Source of the DNA: an uncultured Blautia sp.
GTDB lineage: Bacteria > Bacillota > Clostridia > Lachnospirales > Lachnospiraceae
Assembly (NCBI GenBank): GCA_934371915.1
Contig: CAKROE010000098.1
Location: 1-8,495, forward strand
Length of the DNA: 8,495 nt
Direction: 5' to 3'
The position numbers and the translations under genes were made by a program. The notes beneath the pieces are model-generated. The model saw nothing but the letters and a program-made list of their open reading frames with translations. It was not told where the DNA came from and did no database searches. Within the stretch, counting starts at the first letter, position 1; each line of letters begins with the position of its first letter. Below, piece after piece: positions 1 through 5,103 of this stretch.

Positions 1-286
1 GGCCTTCACCATGCAGACATTCCATCATTGCTTTTGTATGTCCGCCATAGCCAAGTGTCGCATCAAATCCTGTCTCGCCCGGCTGGATCTTCAGGAAATC
101 AAGGATTTCCTTTACCATGATGGAAATATGCATTCCCGCCGGAGTATTTCCCTTACTGATGACATGTTCGATTGTATCCTTATACTTCTCCGGATTCAGC
201 TCTTTATATTTTTCCTCAAATTTGCGCGGATATTTTCCCTTATATCGTACTCTTCGTTTGTGTGGTGTCTGTGTTTCCTGTTCCAT
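1..286 (-). CDS. rsmH: RsmH/MraW-like 16S rRNA m4C1402 methyltransferase, N-terminal part (cut by window edge)
   Basis: Reading the minus strand from the ATG at 286 gives an open frame of 95 codons that runs off the window start, so only the N-terminus is present. Residues 75-84 read DATLGYGGHT, the glycine-rich SAM-binding motif I of the RsmH (MraW) family, which methylates N4 of C1402 in the ribosomal P site. It follows a segment (MHISIMVKEILDFLKIQPGE) equivalent to the family's HxPVLLxEVL region. Canonical RsmH proteins begin almost directly with that region; here about 52 basic and charged residues precede it. This fits the second, extended RsmH-like paralogue found in Lachnospiraceae rather than the dcw-cluster copy, and no mraZ or fts genes are adjacent. 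An AGGGAG Shine-Dalgarno supports the start. It lies 59 bp downstream of the hydrolase gene and may be co-transcribed. The family call is firm; the exact substrate of the paralogue is inferred. Confidence 0.85.
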   Translation of the reverse strand, partial: MEQETQTPHKRRVRYKGKYPRKFEEKYKELNPEKYKDTIEHVISKGNTPAGMHISIMVKEILDFLKIQPGETGFDATLGYGGHTKAMMECLHGEG

Positions 287-326
287 TTCGTTCTCCCTGC
301 CTCTGTATTTTATTGAAAATTCGTGG

Positions 327-345
327 CTGCACAGAATCTGCACAG
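327..345. repeat. 8-bp direct repeat after the hydrolase stop codon
   Basis: CTGCACAG occurs at 327-334 and again at 338-345, separated by 3 bp (11-bp period, about one helical turn), directly abutting the stop codon of the hydrolase gene in the short gap before the RsmH-like gene. It may be a protein-binding site or chance; nothing else supports a role. Confidence 0.4.
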
Positions 346-1281
346 CTACGATACCTCTGTATCATTGTTGAATTTTTTCTTTATAAATTCTTCTACTATA
401 TCCAGTGCCGCCTCACTCATAAAACCACCCCATCCATGTCCGGCATTCCTGAGCTTGACAAATTCCACTTCCTTATCCATCCGTTTTAAAGCCTCATATA
501 AAATACAGGACTGATTAAACGGAACCAGCGGATCGCTGCCACCATGCATAATAAGAACAGGCGGTGTTTTTCGATTGCGGTGCAGATGCACCACAGGATT
601 TGCCGGATAAGCATCCTCCGGATGATCATGAAGTGTTTTTCCACCGATCAATACTCCTGACGGACTTTTGGCTGAATCATGATCGATTGCAGACGGATAC
701 TGTGATGCTGCCACAAGATCTGTCGGTCCAAACCAGTCTATGATGCAGTCCACTTCTGTTGTTGTCTGTGAATATTTTTCCGGAAGATATTCTGCATCTC
801 CGGTAATTCCCGCCATCAGCGCTGTATGTGCCCCGCTGGAATTACCCCAGAGTGCAATTTTACTCACATCGATTCCATAATAAGCTCCATTCATCCGCAA
901 AAAGCGAATTGCTGCTTTGGTATCCACCACCTGAGCCGGAAATGGTGCCAGTTCGCTTTCTCTGTGCTCCACAATCGCCACGGCATATCCTCTTTCGCAC
1001 ATCCTGACCAGTGTCGGAAGACTCTGAAACAATTTCTGCTTATGCCAGGAAGATCCCTGCACATATACGATCAGCGGCCATTTCAGATCTTTTCCGTAGA
1101 CGAGCGGTGTCATGATCTGAAGATGCAGTTTCCTGCCACTATGCTCTGCATATTCAACATCCGGATAAAATTCGGTACAATATCCGAATGTGTCCTTTAC
1201 GTCGATTTCTTTTGCTCCCTCCGGAAGCTCTTCACTTTCCGGAAATCGAATTTTTTCCATCGGAGACAATATTTTTTTCAC
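346..1281 (-). CDS. alpha/beta hydrolase, BD-FAE-like esterase family
   Basis: This 311-residue serine hydrolase has the order and spacing of the BD-FAE/acetyl-esterase branch: PLIVYVQGSSW (69-79), GYAVAIVEHRES (98-109), FPAQVVDTKAAIRFLR (114-129), YGIDVSKIALWGNSSGAH (135-152), and a C-terminal MHGGSDPLVPF / NAGHGW block. The inferred triad is Ser148 (in GNSSG), Asp250 and His282. There is no signal peptide or membrane segment, so it is probably cytoplasmic, acting on an ester such as an acetylated or feruloylated sugar; the substrate is unknown. The oxyanion-hole motif, normally HGGGW, is QGSSW here, which is unusual and could change activity. The start is GTG at 1281, chosen because GGAGGA sits 5 nt upstream; the overlapping ATG at 1283 is out of frame and meets TGA immediately. 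The RsmH-like gene follows in the same direction. Confidence 0.9.
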   Translation of the reverse strand: MKKILSPMEKIRFPESEELPEGAKEIDVKDTFGYCTEFYPDVEYAEHSGRKLHLQIMTPLVYGKDLKWPLIVYVQGSSWHKQKLFQSLPTLVRMCERGYAVAIVEHRESELAPFPAQVVDTKAAIRFLRMNGAYYGIDVSKIALWGNSSGAHTALMAGITGDAEYLPEKYSQTTTEVDCIIDWFGPTDLVAASQYPSAIDHDSAKSPSGVLIGGKTLHDHPEDAYPANPVVHLHRNRKTPPVLIMHGGSDPLVPFNQSCILYEALKRMDKEVEFVKLRNAGHGWGGFMSEAALDIVEEFIKKKFNNDTEVS

Positions 1282-1286
1282 ATTTT

Positions 1287-1292
1287 TCCTCC
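1287..1292 (-). promoter_or_regulatory. Shine-Dalgarno site fixing the GTG start of the hydrolase
   Basis: On the minus strand GGAGGA lies 5 nt before GTG at 1281. The next in-frame ATG is codon 8 and has no comparable site, so this element decides the start. Confidence 0.75.
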
Positions 1293-1324
1293 GTAAGCTG
1301 TTTTATTTGTAAGCTATTTTATAT
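1293..1324. repeat. imperfect 16-bp tandem duplication upstream of the hydrolase
   Basis: GTAAGCTGTTTTATTT (1293-1308) is followed directly by GTAAGCTATTTTATAT (1309-1324), with 14 of 16 positions identical. It lies just upstream of the hydrolase Shine-Dalgarno, in its probable promoter/leader, and may be a recent slippage duplication or a paired binding site. Confidence 0.6.
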
Positions 1325-1410
1325 TTTCATTTTGTATAAAAATCTGTTTTGATCTTAGATTATCATACCATGTCATCTAGTTCATCTCAACTATAAATCT
1401 ACGGTCTATC

Positions 1411-1712
1411 AATGACTCCCAAACAACCAAATACAAATTAAACCAACAAATTTTCGTATCAAAAATGACCACCAAAAAAGCAAGTCCAGAACAAGTCCAC
1501 GAATTCTCTGACTACCAATGACTCCTGCAACAGTAAGTACAAACAAAGTCCACAAAATCCGAGTAAAACAGATGGTTTAAATAGAAGTAAGTACTCCGAA
1601 AGTCAATAAACCCATCGAAAAAAGATGGTCTAAATAAAGGCAAGTATCCTGGTAGTCAAAAAGTACACCGAAAATAGATGGTCTAAGCAAGTACAAGTAC
1701 CAACATGGTCAT
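1411..1712. repeat. diverged 53-bp tandem repeat array, about six units
   Basis: Units begin at 1411, 1464, 1517, 1571, 1624 and 1677, so the period is 53, 53, 54, 53 and 53 bp. Each starts with RATGRY (AATGAC in the first three, GATGGT in the last three). Unit positions 19-24 carry AAGTAC or a close variant (AAATAC, AAGTCC, AAGTAC, AAGTAC, AAGTAT, AAGTAC). In units 2-6, positions 32-34 read GTC, within AGTC in units 2-5. The last two complete units (1571-1676) are most alike. The period is not a multiple of three and stops occur in the frames, so it is not coding. The conserved blocks are too short and too regularly spaced for CRISPR repeat/spacer structure. It is an old, eroding array or an iterated DNA-binding region between divergent promoters. 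Confidence 0.75.
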
Positions 1713-1717
1713 TCACA

Positions 1718-1732
1718 TTTGCGCGCCGCAAA
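1718..1732. promoter_or_regulatory. GC-rich dyad, possible operator
   Basis: TTTGCG (1718-1723), a 3-nt centre CGC, and CGCAAA (1727-1732) form a perfect inverted repeat in an AT-rich region, upstream of the plus-strand operon and just after the repeat array. The symmetry and position suit a dimeric repressor site. It is not a terminator, because no T-run follows directly. Regulator unknown. Confidence 0.35.
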
Positions 1733-1820
1733 CTGTCCCCTTATTTTTTCTTTAAATTGCCTCTTTATTCATGTACAGTTCTGTTGTAAAGTATACCCAA
1801 TCAAAAAAACATAGGAAAAA

Positions 1821-1888
1821 GGAAGGTTAAGTAAGTTTTCGTTATTGCCAGCATGTGCAGTAAAACCATTTAAACACTCTTACCTTCC
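1821..1888 (+). promoter_or_regulatory. structured 5' leader of the S-component/aminotransferase operon, candidate cis-regulatory RNA
   Basis: An outer stem pairs GGAAGGTTAAG (1821-1831) with CTTACCTTCC (1879-1888), 10 bp with one bulged U. Inside it TTATTGC (1842-1848) pairs with GCAGTAA (1857-1863) around the 8-nt loop 1849-1856, and GTT (1835-1837) can pair with AAC (1864-1866). The 3' arm of the outer stem also offers TTCC (1885-1888), which could pair with GGAA (1895-1898) in the Shine-Dalgarno region (AAAGGA, 1892-1897) nine bases before the ATG. The leader could therefore switch between a free and a masked ribosome-binding site. I do not recognise a known riboswitch consensus (TPP, THF and preQ1 types considered). 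Pairing was done by eye. Confidence 0.45.
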
Positions 1889-1906
1889 GGGAAAGGAACA
1901 ATTATC

Positions 1907-2467
1907 ATGGCAAACACAAATGTACAGACAGCAGCTGCTGAGCGCGAGGTTACTTCTTCCGTTCAGTTTCTTACCGTAACTGCTATTTTCGTAGCACTCA
2001 CTTACATCTTTACAGCATTCATCAACGTCCGGCTTCCGATTGCGGCAAACGGCGGGCTTATCCATCTCGGCAATGTTCCGCTTTTCATCGGTGCCATCAT
2101 CTTCGGTAAAAAGACCGGCGCAATCGCAGGTGGTGTCGGAATGGGACTGTTCGACCTGCTTTCCGGCTGGACTTTATGGGCTCCATTTACTTTTGTGATT
2201 GTTGGTCTCATGGGCTTCACCGTAGGCAAACTTACCGAAGATGAAAAACATCAGAACTTCAAATGGTATGTGATTGCACTCATCGCAGCCTGCGTGATCA
2301 AAGTTGCAGGATACTACATCGCAGAAATCGTAATCTACGGTAATCCGCTTGCACCAGTAGCTTCCATCCCGGGAAACCTGGTACAGATCGGAGTTGCAGC
2401 CGTAATCACACTTATTGTGATCGCACCTCTGAATGTTGCAGCTAAAAGAACAGGATTAAAAAAATAA
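1907..2467 (+). CDS. ECF-transporter S component, PF07155 type (vitamin uptake, possibly B6-related)
   Basis: This 186-residue membrane protein has a polar N-terminus (1-18) followed by about six hydrophobic segments. Family hallmarks are VRLPIAANGGLIHLGN (41-56), AGGVGMGLFDLLSGW (74-88) and SIPGNLVQIGVA (153-164). This matches PF07155 substrate-binding (S) subunits of energy-coupling-factor transporters, a family covering riboflavin-, hydroxymethylpyrimidine- and pyridoxine-type proteins. S components of this size bind a small molecule in the membrane and borrow a shared EcfA/EcfA'/EcfT module; none is encoded here, so this is a group II arrangement. The start has AAAGGA 9 nt upstream. It is the first gene of an operon, 22 bp before the aminotransferase, and its paralogue closes the operon. 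B6-vitamer specificity is inferred from that neighbour alone. Expression may be set by the structured leader. Confidence 0.85.
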   Translation: MANTNVQTAAAEREVTSSVQFLTVTAIFVALTYIFTAFINVRLPIAANGGLIHLGNVPLFIGAIIFGKKTGAIAGGVGMGLFDLLSGWTLWAPFTFVIVGLMGFTVGKLTEDEKHQNFKWYVIALIAACVIKVAGYYIAEIVIYGNPLAPVASIPGNLVQIGVAAVITLIVIAPLNVAAKRTGLKK

Positions 2468-2489
2468 ATTAACAAAAGGACTTGATCTT

Positions 2490-3620
2490 ATGTATAAAAT
2501 TATGACACCGGGCCCGACACAGGTTGCTGAAAACGTGCGTCTCGCCCGCAGCAGAGAATGTACAAACCCGGATCTCGATGAAAGCTTCGTAGAATTTTAT
2601 AAAGAAACCTGTGAAGAAATCAGCCGTCTCCTTTATACCGAAAATGAAACCCTGATTCTCGGCGGAGAGGGAATCCTCGGACTGGAAGCCGCCTGTGCTT
2701 CCATGACCGAACCAGGTGACCGTGTCCTCGTTCTGGACAATGGCATCTACGGCAAGGGATTCGCTGATTTTGTTTCCATGTACGGCGGATGTCCGGAGCT
2801 CTACTCCAGAGATTACCGTGAAACTCTTGATGTACATGAACTCGAAGAATTTCTCAAAGAACATCATGATTATAAATATGCAACCGTTGTGCACGGAGAC
2901 ACACCGAGCGGTATGCTGAACGATGTTTCCGCAATCTGTCCACTTCTTAAGAAATACGGCATCATGACAGTTGTTGATTCCGTATCTGCTTCTTTCGGCG
3001 AAGCGATGCGTATCTCCGACTGGCAGATTGACATTATGTGCGGCGGTTCCCAGAAAGTCGTTTCCGCACCTCCTGGACTCACCTTCGTAGTGATCAGTGA
3101 TGACGCAAAAAAAGCCATGGCAGACCGTAAGACACCGATTGCATCTTTCTACGCAAACCTGACAACTTTTGCACATTATTATGAAGAAAAATGGTTCCCG
3201 TACACCATGCCGATCAGTGATATCTACGGACTCCGTGCTGCGATCGACAACATTGCAGCCGACCCGGACATCCTGACACGACACGAAAAGATCGCCGCAG
3301 CTTCCCGAAGGGCGATCACAGAAGCCGGTCTGAACCTTTATCTTAAGAGTGGTTTTTCAAGCACCGTTACTGTATTTGAGGTTCCGGAAGGAACCACTGC
3401 AAAAGCAATCCTCGATGGTGTCAGAAATGACTACAACATCATGCTTGCAGGTTCTTTTGATGTACTTGCCGGCAAAGTCATCCGCATCGGACATATGGGC
3501 AACAATGCTGATTTTTACAATGTCCGCGAAGTATTCGCTGCTCTGGACGGAACGCTCGCTGGACTTGGTGTTCCACTTAAATCCAGCATGGAAAAAATCT
3601 TCTGCGACAGCATGAAATAG
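2490..3620 (+). CDS. class V aminotransferase resembling pyridoxamine-pyruvate aminotransferase
   Basis: This 376-residue fold-type-I enzyme has VVDSVSA (161-167, Asp163 for the pyridine nitrogen), GGSQKVVSAPPG (185-196, Schiff-base Lys189), HGDTPSG (135-141) and RIGHMG (332-337, Arg332 for the substrate carboxylate). Relatives include alanine-glyoxylate aminotransferase. In that enzyme the PLP phosphate is held by Ser-Gly-His; here the loop reads GGEGILGLEAA (58-68), putting Glu60 and Ile62 at the Ser and His positions. From memory, Mesorhizobium loti pyridoxamine-pyruvate aminotransferase has a Glu there (HGEPVLGLEAA), a similar YGKGF block and FPFTPSVSEI, matched here by FPYTMPISDI (236-245). 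That enzyme converts pyridoxamine and pyruvate to pyridoxal and L-alanine using vitamer as substrate. AGGA 9 nt upstream supports the start. Two vitamin-type S components flank it within one operon. Class V identity is near certain; B6 specificity is inferred. Confidence 0.88.
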   Translation: MYKIMTPGPTQVAENVRLARSRECTNPDLDESFVEFYKETCEEISRLLYTENETLILGGEGILGLEAACASMTEPGDRVLVLDNGIYGKGFADFVSMYGGCPELYSRDYRETLDVHELEEFLKEHHDYKYATVVHGDTPSGMLNDVSAICPLLKKYGIMTVVDSVSASFGEAMRISDWQIDIMCGGSQKVVSAPPGLTFVVISDDAKKAMADRKTPIASFYANLTTFAHYYEEKWFPYTMPISDIYGLRAAIDNIAADPDILTRHEKIAAASRRAITEAGLNLYLKSGFSSTVTVFEVPEGTTAKAILDGVRNDYNIMLAGSFDVLAGKVIRIGHMGNNADFYNVREVFAALDGTLAGLGVPLKSSMEKIFCDSMK

Positions 3621-3653
3621 AATTTATACCAATAGAAAAGAGGTAATTTTACT

Positions 3654-4181
3654 ATGAATAACAATCTGAAAAAATTAATTCTCGCGGCTTTGTTTGCTGC
3701 ACTTTCCTGTGTGGCAACCATGTCCATCCGCATCCCTACTCCTGGAACCGGCGGATATATCCATCCGGGGGATGCCATCGTAATTCTCTCCGGTGTGATT
3801 CTCGGACCGGTCTGGGGCTTCCTTGCAGGTGGTATCGGATCTGCACTTTCTGACCTGATCGGCGGCTATTTCATCTATGTTCCGATCACTTTCGTAATCA
3901 AAGGTCTTGTTGCACTTGCTGCCGGACTTCTTTATCAGAAAGTCGGCAAAAACCAGAAGAGCCGCTACATTGCAGTTATTCTTGGCGGTGTTGCAGACAT
4001 TATCCTCGTTGCGGGCGGATATTTCATATGTGAATTCTTCATCTACGGAGCAGGTGCTGCTGCCAGCATCCCTGCTAACATCATTCAGGGTGTCGGCGGA
4101 CTTGTTATTTCCTGCCTCCTTTACCCGATTCTGATTTCCATTCCGAATGTACGTCAGACCGCAGTCGCTACAGGTAAATAA
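3654..4181 (+). CDS. second ECF-transporter S component, PF07155 type
   Basis: A 175-residue protein with a short MNNNLKK start and about six hydrophobic helices. It carries SIRIPTPGTGGYIHPGD (24-40), AGGIGSALSDLIGGY (58-72), PITFVIKGLVALAAG (77-91) and SIPANIIQGVGG (138-149). It is paralogous to the first gene of the operon: both share the IRxP...GGxIHxGD/N signature, the AGGxG...DL block and a C-terminal IYG...SIPxNxxQ block. It keeps the Gly-Asp ending of the signature (GD39-40) where the first copy has Gly-Asn, so the two may bind different forms of a related ligand. No EcfA or EcfT is present nearby. GAGG lies about 10 nt before the ATG, and the gene starts 33 bp after the aminotransferase. 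It is the last gene before a strong terminator. Substrate assignment rests on context. Confidence 0.85.
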   Translation: MNNNLKKLILAALFAALSCVATMSIRIPTPGTGGYIHPGDAIVILSGVILGPVWGFLAGGIGSALSDLIGGYFIYVPITFVIKGLVALAAGLLYQKVGKNQKSRYIAVILGGVADIILVAGGYFICEFFIYGAGAAASIPANIIQGVGGLVISCLLYPILISIPNVRQTAVATGK

Positions 4182-4200
4182 ATAATTTATCAATAACCTC

Positions 4201-4260
4201 AAAAGGATTTCCGTTCTATGGTTAATTCACATCTCCATAGATTCGGAAATCCTTTTTTTT
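4201..4260 (+). terminator. intrinsic terminator of the S-component/aminotransferase operon
   Basis: A perfect 13-bp stem (AAAAGGATTTCCG, 4201-4213, with its complement at 4244-4256) encloses a second 6-bp stem CTATGG/CCATAG (4216-4221 with 4235-4240), and the 3' arm runs into eight T residues (4253-4260). It begins 19 bp after the last stop codon. The opposite strand has only a four-T run, so it acts mainly on the plus strand. Confidence 0.9.
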
Positions 4261-4298
4261 ATGTAATAGGAAATTACTCCGTAATGTTCCTATTACAT
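4261..4298. repeat. near-perfect 17-bp-stem palindrome
   Basis: Arms ATGTAATAGGAA (4261-4272) and TTCCTATTACAT (4287-4298) are perfectly complementary. ATTAC (4273-4277) and GTAAT (4281-4285) extend the stem around a TCC loop, with one unpaired G (4286). No T-run follows on either strand, so it does not look like a standalone terminator. It abuts the preceding terminator and resembles a dispersed intergenic palindrome; copy number cannot be judged here. Confidence 0.7.
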
Positions 4299-4377
4299 AA
4301 AAACGCTCCGCGAGGATGCGACCAGATGCATGAGGAACATGTCTGCTGAAGCAGACTGCATCTGGCGCGCAAAGCGT
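4299..4377 (-). terminator. long compound hairpin with U-tract on the minus strand, candidate terminator of the 6448-4443 operon
   Basis: Nested pairings are ACGCT/AGCGT (4303-4307 with 4373-4377), CGCG/CGCG (4309-4312 with 4366-4369), CCAGATGCA/TGCATCTGG (4322-4330 with 4357-4365) and GTCTGC/GCAGAC (4341-4346 with 4351-4356, loop TGAA). A 10-nt bulge (4331-4340) sits on one side. Read on the minus strand, the structure ends in GCG followed by five T, which suits a terminator for the C39-like gene whose stop is at 4443. It is unusually elaborate for that role alone. Confidence 0.5.
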
Positions 4378-4378
4378 A

Positions 4379-4433
4379 ACAAGTCCCTCAAAGATTGAGG
4401 GATTCAGGGAGTTTGAAGCGGACTTGTCCGCTT
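4379..4433. repeat. two short hairpins with a long-range complementary pair
   Basis: CCCTCAA/TTGAGGG (4385-4391 with 4395-4401) and AAGCGGA/TCCGCTT (4416-4422 with 4427-4433) form local hairpins. ACAAGTCC (4379-4386) is also complementary to GGACTTGT (4420-4427), which would form an alternative outer stem competing with both. The segment lies between the minus-strand stop codon and the compound hairpin; no T-run follows either small hairpin. Confidence 0.55.
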
Positions 4434-4442
4434 TGTTCTTCC

Positions 4443-5066
4443 TCAGATAAAATACTCGATTACTTCCTCCGGTACGGTCTTCGTCTTTTCGTTGAATATC
4501 AGAACTGCCTCACGTTCCTCCACCGGGCCGAGAGCGTATATTGTTTCTTTGTTTTCCTGATTAAAGTACTTAAACGGCACTATGCGGTTGTATTCCTTAG
4601 GATGTTTATCATCCATCAGAATATCCTTCTGTTCATATGGTTTATCCCAGTAATACGGATCGAAGAGAAGAATATTTTCATTCTGTATTCCGGTCATCAA
4701 AACATAATGCTCTTCCTCAAGATACAGACGCACTACCGCCACACCCCCATGATTCAGCGCATGATTGATACGACTTTCTCCATCTATGTACACGCTTCGT
4801 CCTGACAGATATTCACTGCTCACAGACATGATGCCGAGGTCTCCGTATTCGTTCAGCCAATTGCTGAGGAACATCATCGCTGCTCTGGAAGTGCCTCTTT
4901 TGCCTGGGATTCCTTCTTTGCTGTGGCAGTCCAGACAATAAAGCATCGTATTTCGGACTGCCTCCGGAGGGATCTCCTCCCGCTCGAACAGATAGGCAAG
5001 CGCATTCATCATGGAAGTCGGTCCACAGTCGTATTCAGATAATTGATAATGTAACGGATTTTTCAT
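4443..5066 (-). CDS. C39-like cysteine peptidase family protein, soluble, stand-alone
   Basis: A 207-residue protein beginning MKNPLHYQLSEYDCGPTS, the signature of the C39 peptidase fold. The inferred catalytic residues are Gln8 (oxyanion), Cys14, His120 in EEEHYVLMTG and Asp136 in LLFDPYYW, in the order and spacing expected for bacteriocin-processing peptidases and their relatives. There is no ABC-transporter or membrane segment, unlike bacteriocin exporters, and no signal peptide, so it probably acts in the cytosol. The C-terminus (from about 160) holds a strand-rich region without a recognised motif. The Shine-Dalgarno is weak (AGAGAGAG). It is last in a four-gene operon, 37 bp after the PTS IIA gene. 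The substrate is unknown; the Nif11-like small protein encoded first in the operon is a speculative candidate. Confidence 0.78.
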   Translation of the reverse strand: MKNPLHYQLSEYDCGPTSMMNALAYLFEREEIPPEAVRNTMLYCLDCHSKEGIPGKRGTSRAAMMFLSNWLNEYGDLGIMSVSSEYLSGRSVYIDGESRINHALNHGGVAVVRLYLEEEHYVLMTGIQNENILLFDPYYWDKPYEQKDILMDDKHPKEYNRIVPFKYFNQENKETIYALGPVEEREAVLIFNEKTKTVPEEVIEYFI

Positions 5067-5103
5067 AATAATCTCTCTCTTCGGTAAGTAAAATTTAATG
5101 CAG

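Larger units (their letters stand above)
1282..1906. other. divergent 625-bp intergenic region
   Basis: No credible gene lies between the divergent hydrolase and S-component genes; frames here are short and lack Shine-Dalgarno sites. The region is AT-rich and contains, in order, a 16-bp tandem duplication (1293-1324), the 53-bp periodic repeat array (1411 to about 1712), a GC-rich dyad (1718-1732), a pyrimidine-rich stretch (about 1733-1770), and the structured leader of the plus-strand operon (1821-1888). I could not place a convincing promoter for either direction. The best weak plus-strand -10 candidate is TATACC near 1792-1797. Confidence 0.8.

Noticed and set aside
826..1296. 156-codon plus-strand frame over the hydrolase 5' half
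   Set aside because: It is antisense to a gene with an intact catalytic triad, and its product shows no family features.
1411..1712. CRISPR array reading of the 53-bp periodic repeats
   Set aside because: No block longer than about 7 bp is identical between all units, the supposed spacers are themselves related, and no cas gene is nearby.
1718..1760. Terminator made of the GC-rich dyad and the following T-rich stretch
   Set aside because: The stem is only 6 bp and the T-run starts more than 10 nt after it, so it does not fit intrinsic termination.
1740..1906. Known riboswitch (TPP, THF or preQ1) upstream of the first S component
   Set aside because: The conserved sequence blocks of these classes were not found; only a generic stem arrangement is visible.
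2469..3284. 271-codon open frame antisense to the aminotransferase
   Set aside because: It is a shadow of the strongly supported plus-strand gene, with no Shine-Dalgarno, Cys-rich improbable composition and no recognisable domain.
3675..4202. 175-codon minus-strand frame under the second S component
   Set aside because: It mirrors the real gene, and its Asn/Cys/Arg-rich product is typical of antisense translation.
4261..4440. Self-cleaving ribozyme within the hairpin cluster
   Set aside because: No hammerhead core (CTGATGA with GAAA) or other ribozyme consensus that I can recall is present.
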